From assembly GCA_001683735.1 (NCBI GenBank), contig LUGG01000027.1, positions 372,001 through 436,000 of the forward strand: DNA of 64,000 bases, read 5' to 3'. This DNA is from Grifola frondosa (lineage: Eukaryota > Basidiomycota > Agaricomycetes > Polyporales > Grifolaceae). The translations under genes and the position numbers were made by a program. How positions within the stretch are numbered: position 1 is the first letter of the stretch; each line of letters opens with the position of its first letter. Positions 59,677 to 64,000 of the stretch are shown here, in pieces. The notes below the pieces were generated by a model. The model saw nothing but the letters and a program-made list of their open reading frames with translations, was not told the origin of the DNA and searched no databases.

Positions 59677-62600
59677 CCATATTGGAACATGCCATACATA
59701 TGTATCTCGATTGGAACGGCCTGATATGTTGCGTCGCGACGTGTCGGGCAGCCGAACGTCCGAATTCTGACTGTGTATGTTTGGAGGCGTGTGCGCCTCA
59801 TTTCATATACTCGAACCGCGAATGCCGGTGCAGAACATTCGCTGATGTATCCGTCATTGTGTGTACAAAATGCTCGCCTAGTAAGGAGTGAAAATGACCC
59901 TCGGTTATCGGCGCGAGTGTACAGCGCTGCGTAGCCAGAGTCGCGCTATTTATGCAACGACTTGGGGGCGGTAGTCCAGTCACCGCACCCTGACACACCG
60001 AGGCTATATTCCCGACGCAATCGACTGAGTGATATCCACGTGTATCCTCAAAGCTTGCAGAGAGAACTTATCGGTGACTGCAGTTGTTAAGCACACGTCA
60101 GGAGTGGAAAGAGAACGTACGATGTGAGAGCCTGTTGTAGTGATGAGCTTGTAAGAGAAACGTGACGTCGTTAGCAATGGTAGATGAGGGGTCTAGCATA
60201 CGGCACACTGTGGGCATCGACATGCGAACGATGATCAGAACAATCAGTAACAAGAAAGGTAGAGTCAAAGCCGGAACCTGCAAAGATTCAACATACACGT
60301 GGGATGGCATTGCGGTAGAAATGTGTGTCATCTTCTGATGGTTTGTTGTGAGCTGTTGTAAGATATAGAGTGCCTAAGGGAGGGCGGGTGCGTACGCACC
60401 AATAACCAACTCCCGGTCTTCGTAGTTGACGTCGGAATGCAGACCTGCATCGATAGCACGACCGGGATGGGGATCACCACGACATGTTCTGGAGCTCGGG
60501 TGCCCTTCGGCGAAGAAACAGGTGTTCCAGTCGGTAAGATCTAAAAGGGAATGTGTGCACCTCCTGTACGTTCCACGTTGCAAAGAGGAGAATTTGGCTG
60601 CTGCCTGCAAGAGTATTCAAAACCGGATGTCGTGTTTACAGTCGGCCGGCGTACTTCATATGAGCAGAGTCGCACGAACTAATGAGATTTGTGAGCAATA
60701 GCATCTTCTATATCCGCTCGTGCGTCGGAGTCAAGGATAGACCAGAAAGGGTGATCAGCAGAAGGTAGCATTAGAAGACGCGTGAACAGGGGTACATATG
60801 TAGCGCGTGAAACAAATCGCTCAGCAGCATGTGTAGTAGGATAATGCGAGGATAGGGCGACGCTTCATATAGCGGACGGTCTGTAGGTCGATGATCGTCG
60901 AGTCGAACTTGATAAAGCCAGGAGCACCATCATACGCGTCATGGTACTAGCATCCAAGTGATGGAATTGCGTAGTACAGAGGACCGCGCGAGTGATAGAA
61001 AGGGCCGGGAGAGTGGAGGAAGGCTTGAAGAGGGAGAGAGAGATGGTATACGTGGATGAGCGGTGCGTGTGGAGAGCAACGTCATCCATGATCAGCGCTC
61101 TGCGGCAGCACTTCTAGGCGTATGTGTTCAGCGTCTGGATCTGGTATCTACGGGGCAAAGGGATGGAAAGCATGGCGTGTGGACGCAATGGGACGGTGTA
61201 TGCACAGGAAGAGGCCGTGCTCACAAGCGATCGACTCGACATCACACCACACCGGACTGTCGGGACTTTACGTGGCCGTGGCATAGACGAGAAGGCCTGC
61301 AGAGTAGAATTTGAAGCTTGCAGTACTAGTACTAATGCGCTAGACTAGTGGGAGTGAGACTGGGCTGGGAGGATCCGAGTGACGAAAAAAAAACCAGAGG
61401 GCGAGATTAGATCGAATGCGATCACGATTTGTACAGTCGATCGGGTAAGGTCTTAGATTCCATCTGCGTCGACTGCGCTCTGCCTGGCTCGAGTTCAGTT
61501 CTCAGGCTCTGGTCCTCTCTGCATACGCTGTTCTCGCTGAATGTGCATATCGAATCGACGTCCATCTTTCTAGCTATGAATTCACTCTCAGTCTCAACTG
61601 TCGTCTCTCTAACTTCTCTCCTCGAGACAAATTTCTCTGGTCCATTCCGGTGCATGTACATCCCTCGTTATATGTCTCTCATCCAGGCTTGTATGTATCT
61701 CTTTTGCTATTATGGATTTTATCGACATGCTGCCAAGCAGATGATGAAGACAGGGCACCCATCCCCCAGCGCTCTCCGTGTCACGAGGCAACTTCAGCTG
61801 GGCAAATGGCGAATAGGTTCGGGGCAGTAAATATATGTGTAAGCATATACCCTGTCCGTTATCCGTTGCGTCGCGGAAAGCGAGAGTGATGGACAGACGT
61901 TTTATCCGAAGATCATGGGGTGATTATGTTGTTGCCGCCATCGCATATTGCGGAGGCCACGGTGGGTGCTGGCCTCGTACAGGCAGGCTAAGATGCCCGA
62001 CGATGGATCTGCGCATGGATGTCTTAGGTCGAGTTCAATCGCGCCTGTGACATAATACTGTTATGAGATTGGTTCGACCGATATCCACCTGCAGCTCTCC
62101 CTCGGTGACAGCCTCGTCTCTCGTCTCTCAACATGCCTTCTACGGAAGTCAATAACCGACGCCGGCCTGGCTGTTCTCACTTCAGGTCTTCCAATCCAAC
62201 TTGAGCATCTTCTCCCGCCGATCTCTTCCTGTTATCCTCCATCATTGACGTCCTGGCTCCTTCAATTACAATCCATACTCGTCGGTTGGAGCGCGTCTCG
62301 CGCTTGGCTCTATCCGCATGCGGCATAATCAACCTGTTCTATTCATACAATCCGGTGAGTGAGTCAATATATCTGCCTCTTTCCACGCATGCTTCTATGC
62401 GTCGCACTGTCTGCCCTTTTGTGATACCCAATATTGACTCGCCATCTCCAAAGTACACAAACCTTCCTGAATAGTACACCTCACCAAAGTCGGCGCAATC
62501 TCCCAGTTATTGACCGTGGCTGTCCAGAGCCCGACACCAAGTGCTAGAGACCTCCATGCATGACACAATATCAGCGCCGCCTCACCTGGTATCACGTATT

Positions 62601-64000
62601 TCACCTCACGCTCAGTGGAATAGCACACCACACCGGAAGCGCACAAGTGAGATATCCGAAGCACTCGATCGGGAATGCTGCTCACACCATGCATTCTCCA
62701 GGACGCGAGCAAGCACGAAACGCCACTGTCCCAAAGGGTCCGTGGACAGCGACGCTCAGCGTGGAACGTCGAGAGGTCGGAGGCGTCGTTCGGGTTGTTC
62801 GTTGATGAGTTCGCGCGGATTTGACCTAGCTGTGCGCATGTCTGGTTGCTGTCAAACGCAGGCGAAGCCGTCTATATGGGACACGGCAGGAAGCAGGTTT
62901 TGGAACCCATGCTGACACTTGGTACTGCATGCATGTAGCTGCTGCTGTTCTGTCTATGGTGGAATGAAAATCAGCGTTACCTGCCTGTCAACAGACTCTG
63001 GGTCCAAATCTAGATTGGTTCGTATCGGCGTCGCGACGATTCACCTGCGGAAGGGCAACTGAAGACGGTAAAATGACACTTTGTTTGTGGATCCCGCAAG
63101 ATGTCCCTTCACCGTATCGCGGATGACAGCATCACGAGTGCCCGAGAAAAGGAAGAGAGCTCACCGAATTTGTCGGCGTCACTACATCTATCATCCACGA
63201 CCAGTGGGAGCGCAACATGAGATAGTAGATAGGTGTGAGAATGATAATTGAACTTATCGGCGACGTGCCTGGATATCCGCAAACGTCCAAGAAAAATTAA
63301 CCAAGAACAATTTCTCCATGCTGTCTGCAAGTTGGATGCCGAAAATTGACTCAGATTGAGTAAGAGTCAGTCTGTTTGGGATCCTTAGAGGAAATACAAT
63401 GCAAGCCACATCGTTAGAAACTTATTATTTAACACAAAAGAAACCCACTGCCTCCTATGTGATATGGCGCCGAAGTCGACGCACAGACTATGAGATAGCT
63501 GATAGGAATGCCTGCATTATCTGGCAGTGTATTATGAAGTTGCAACGTACCAGATAACTCACGGACAGCGATCAGCTTGGCCATCTGTAAGACGGCGAGG
63601 AACCATTGAACGCGTTGCGCGTGACTCCCAGGTTTTGCTTCAGGAATCGTTTGCAGCTTCCAGGTATACGTGCGCGATCGGATGCGGGTGATGAACAAGG
63701 CTCGCCATGTCCGTGACATCCACACATCACAGGTGAGGAACGCTGTTTCATTGATGATTCTGGATGTATGAGGAGTATTGAACGTTGAAGTTTGAACGAT
63801 GTAGACTGAAGGCACAAGCGCTCAAAGGCGTGAGCCGGCGACGGGCGCCAAATATGCCAGCTTTTCGCGATCACTTTCTTACTGCTGGTTTTTGTTTTCC
63901 AACTCTCAGCTGAGACGCTTGAGAATGTTGTCATTGAAGACTCGACCTAGCGCTTCGATTGTTCGTATTCTGAGCAGGAAGAACTCATTCCCTGTGGAGG
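59677..64000. other. No recognisable gene
   Basis: Many short frames on both strands but none with assignable motifs. Two minus-strand frames at 60098-60331 (hydrophobic LPFLLLIVLIIV) and 60374-60610 (LTDWNTCFFAEGHPSSRTC) might be exons of one membrane protein. No WD40 sequence continues from the STAND gene. Confidence 0.4.

Overview
The window looks like genomic DNA of a basidiomycete fungus, most likely an agaricomycete. Genes are cut by many 45-60 nt introns with GT(R)NGT donors. The families seen are typical of that group: a DUF6534 membrane protein, a C2/NACHT/WD40 STAND protein, a DIRS-type retroelement, a Tc1/mariner-like DDE element, and several multi-copy 'hypothetical' families. All gene models were built by hand from splice signals and reading frames.

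Layout. 0.8-2.8 kb: FHA-protein kinase (Rad53/Cds1 type). 3.6-4.1 kb: decayed coiled-coil ORF. 4.6-10.0 kb: two uncharacterised genes head-to-tail on the minus strand. 10.5-12.0 kb: coiled-coil gene and a small hydrophobic ORF. 13.5-14.7 kb: intact gene of an uncharacterised family; a damaged paralogue with a related promoter lies at 25.0-26.3 kb. Between them are fragments of a histidine kinase and a HAM1-like gene (15.1-15.9 kb), a DUF6534 gene (16.8-18.9 kb), a Dug1/CNDP dipeptidase (20.0-21.9 kb), a small CaaX protein (22.8-23.3 kb) and a SUZ-domain gene (23.8-24.5 kb). 27.5-30.0 kb: a cytochrome P450 pseudogene.

The right half is repeat-rich. A segment at 31.7-37.4 kb is a diverged copy of the region upstream of the STAND gene (53.6-56.4 kb). 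It carries a complete 3.4-kb Tc1/mariner-like element (32838-36264) with terminal inverted repeats and TA duplication; the other copy shows the empty site. 39.3-43.9 kb holds a conserved hypothetical gene, a purine-biosynthesis gene fragment and a broken acid phosphatase. 44.3-53.3 kb is a defective DIRS-type element (gag, RT-RNase H, tyrosine recombinase). It is interrupted by a possible solo LTR and by a 2.2-kb insert that has inverted ends and carries a piece of a PDR-type ABC transporter gene. 56.2-59.7 kb is the STAND (NLR-like) gene with a truncated WD40 part. In 59.7-64 kb I recognise nothing.

Single-base frame breaks occur in many genes, including the conserved Dug1 homologue. Some 'pseudogene' calls may therefore reflect indel errors in the assembly and not biology. 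I found no tRNA, rRNA or CRISPR array.
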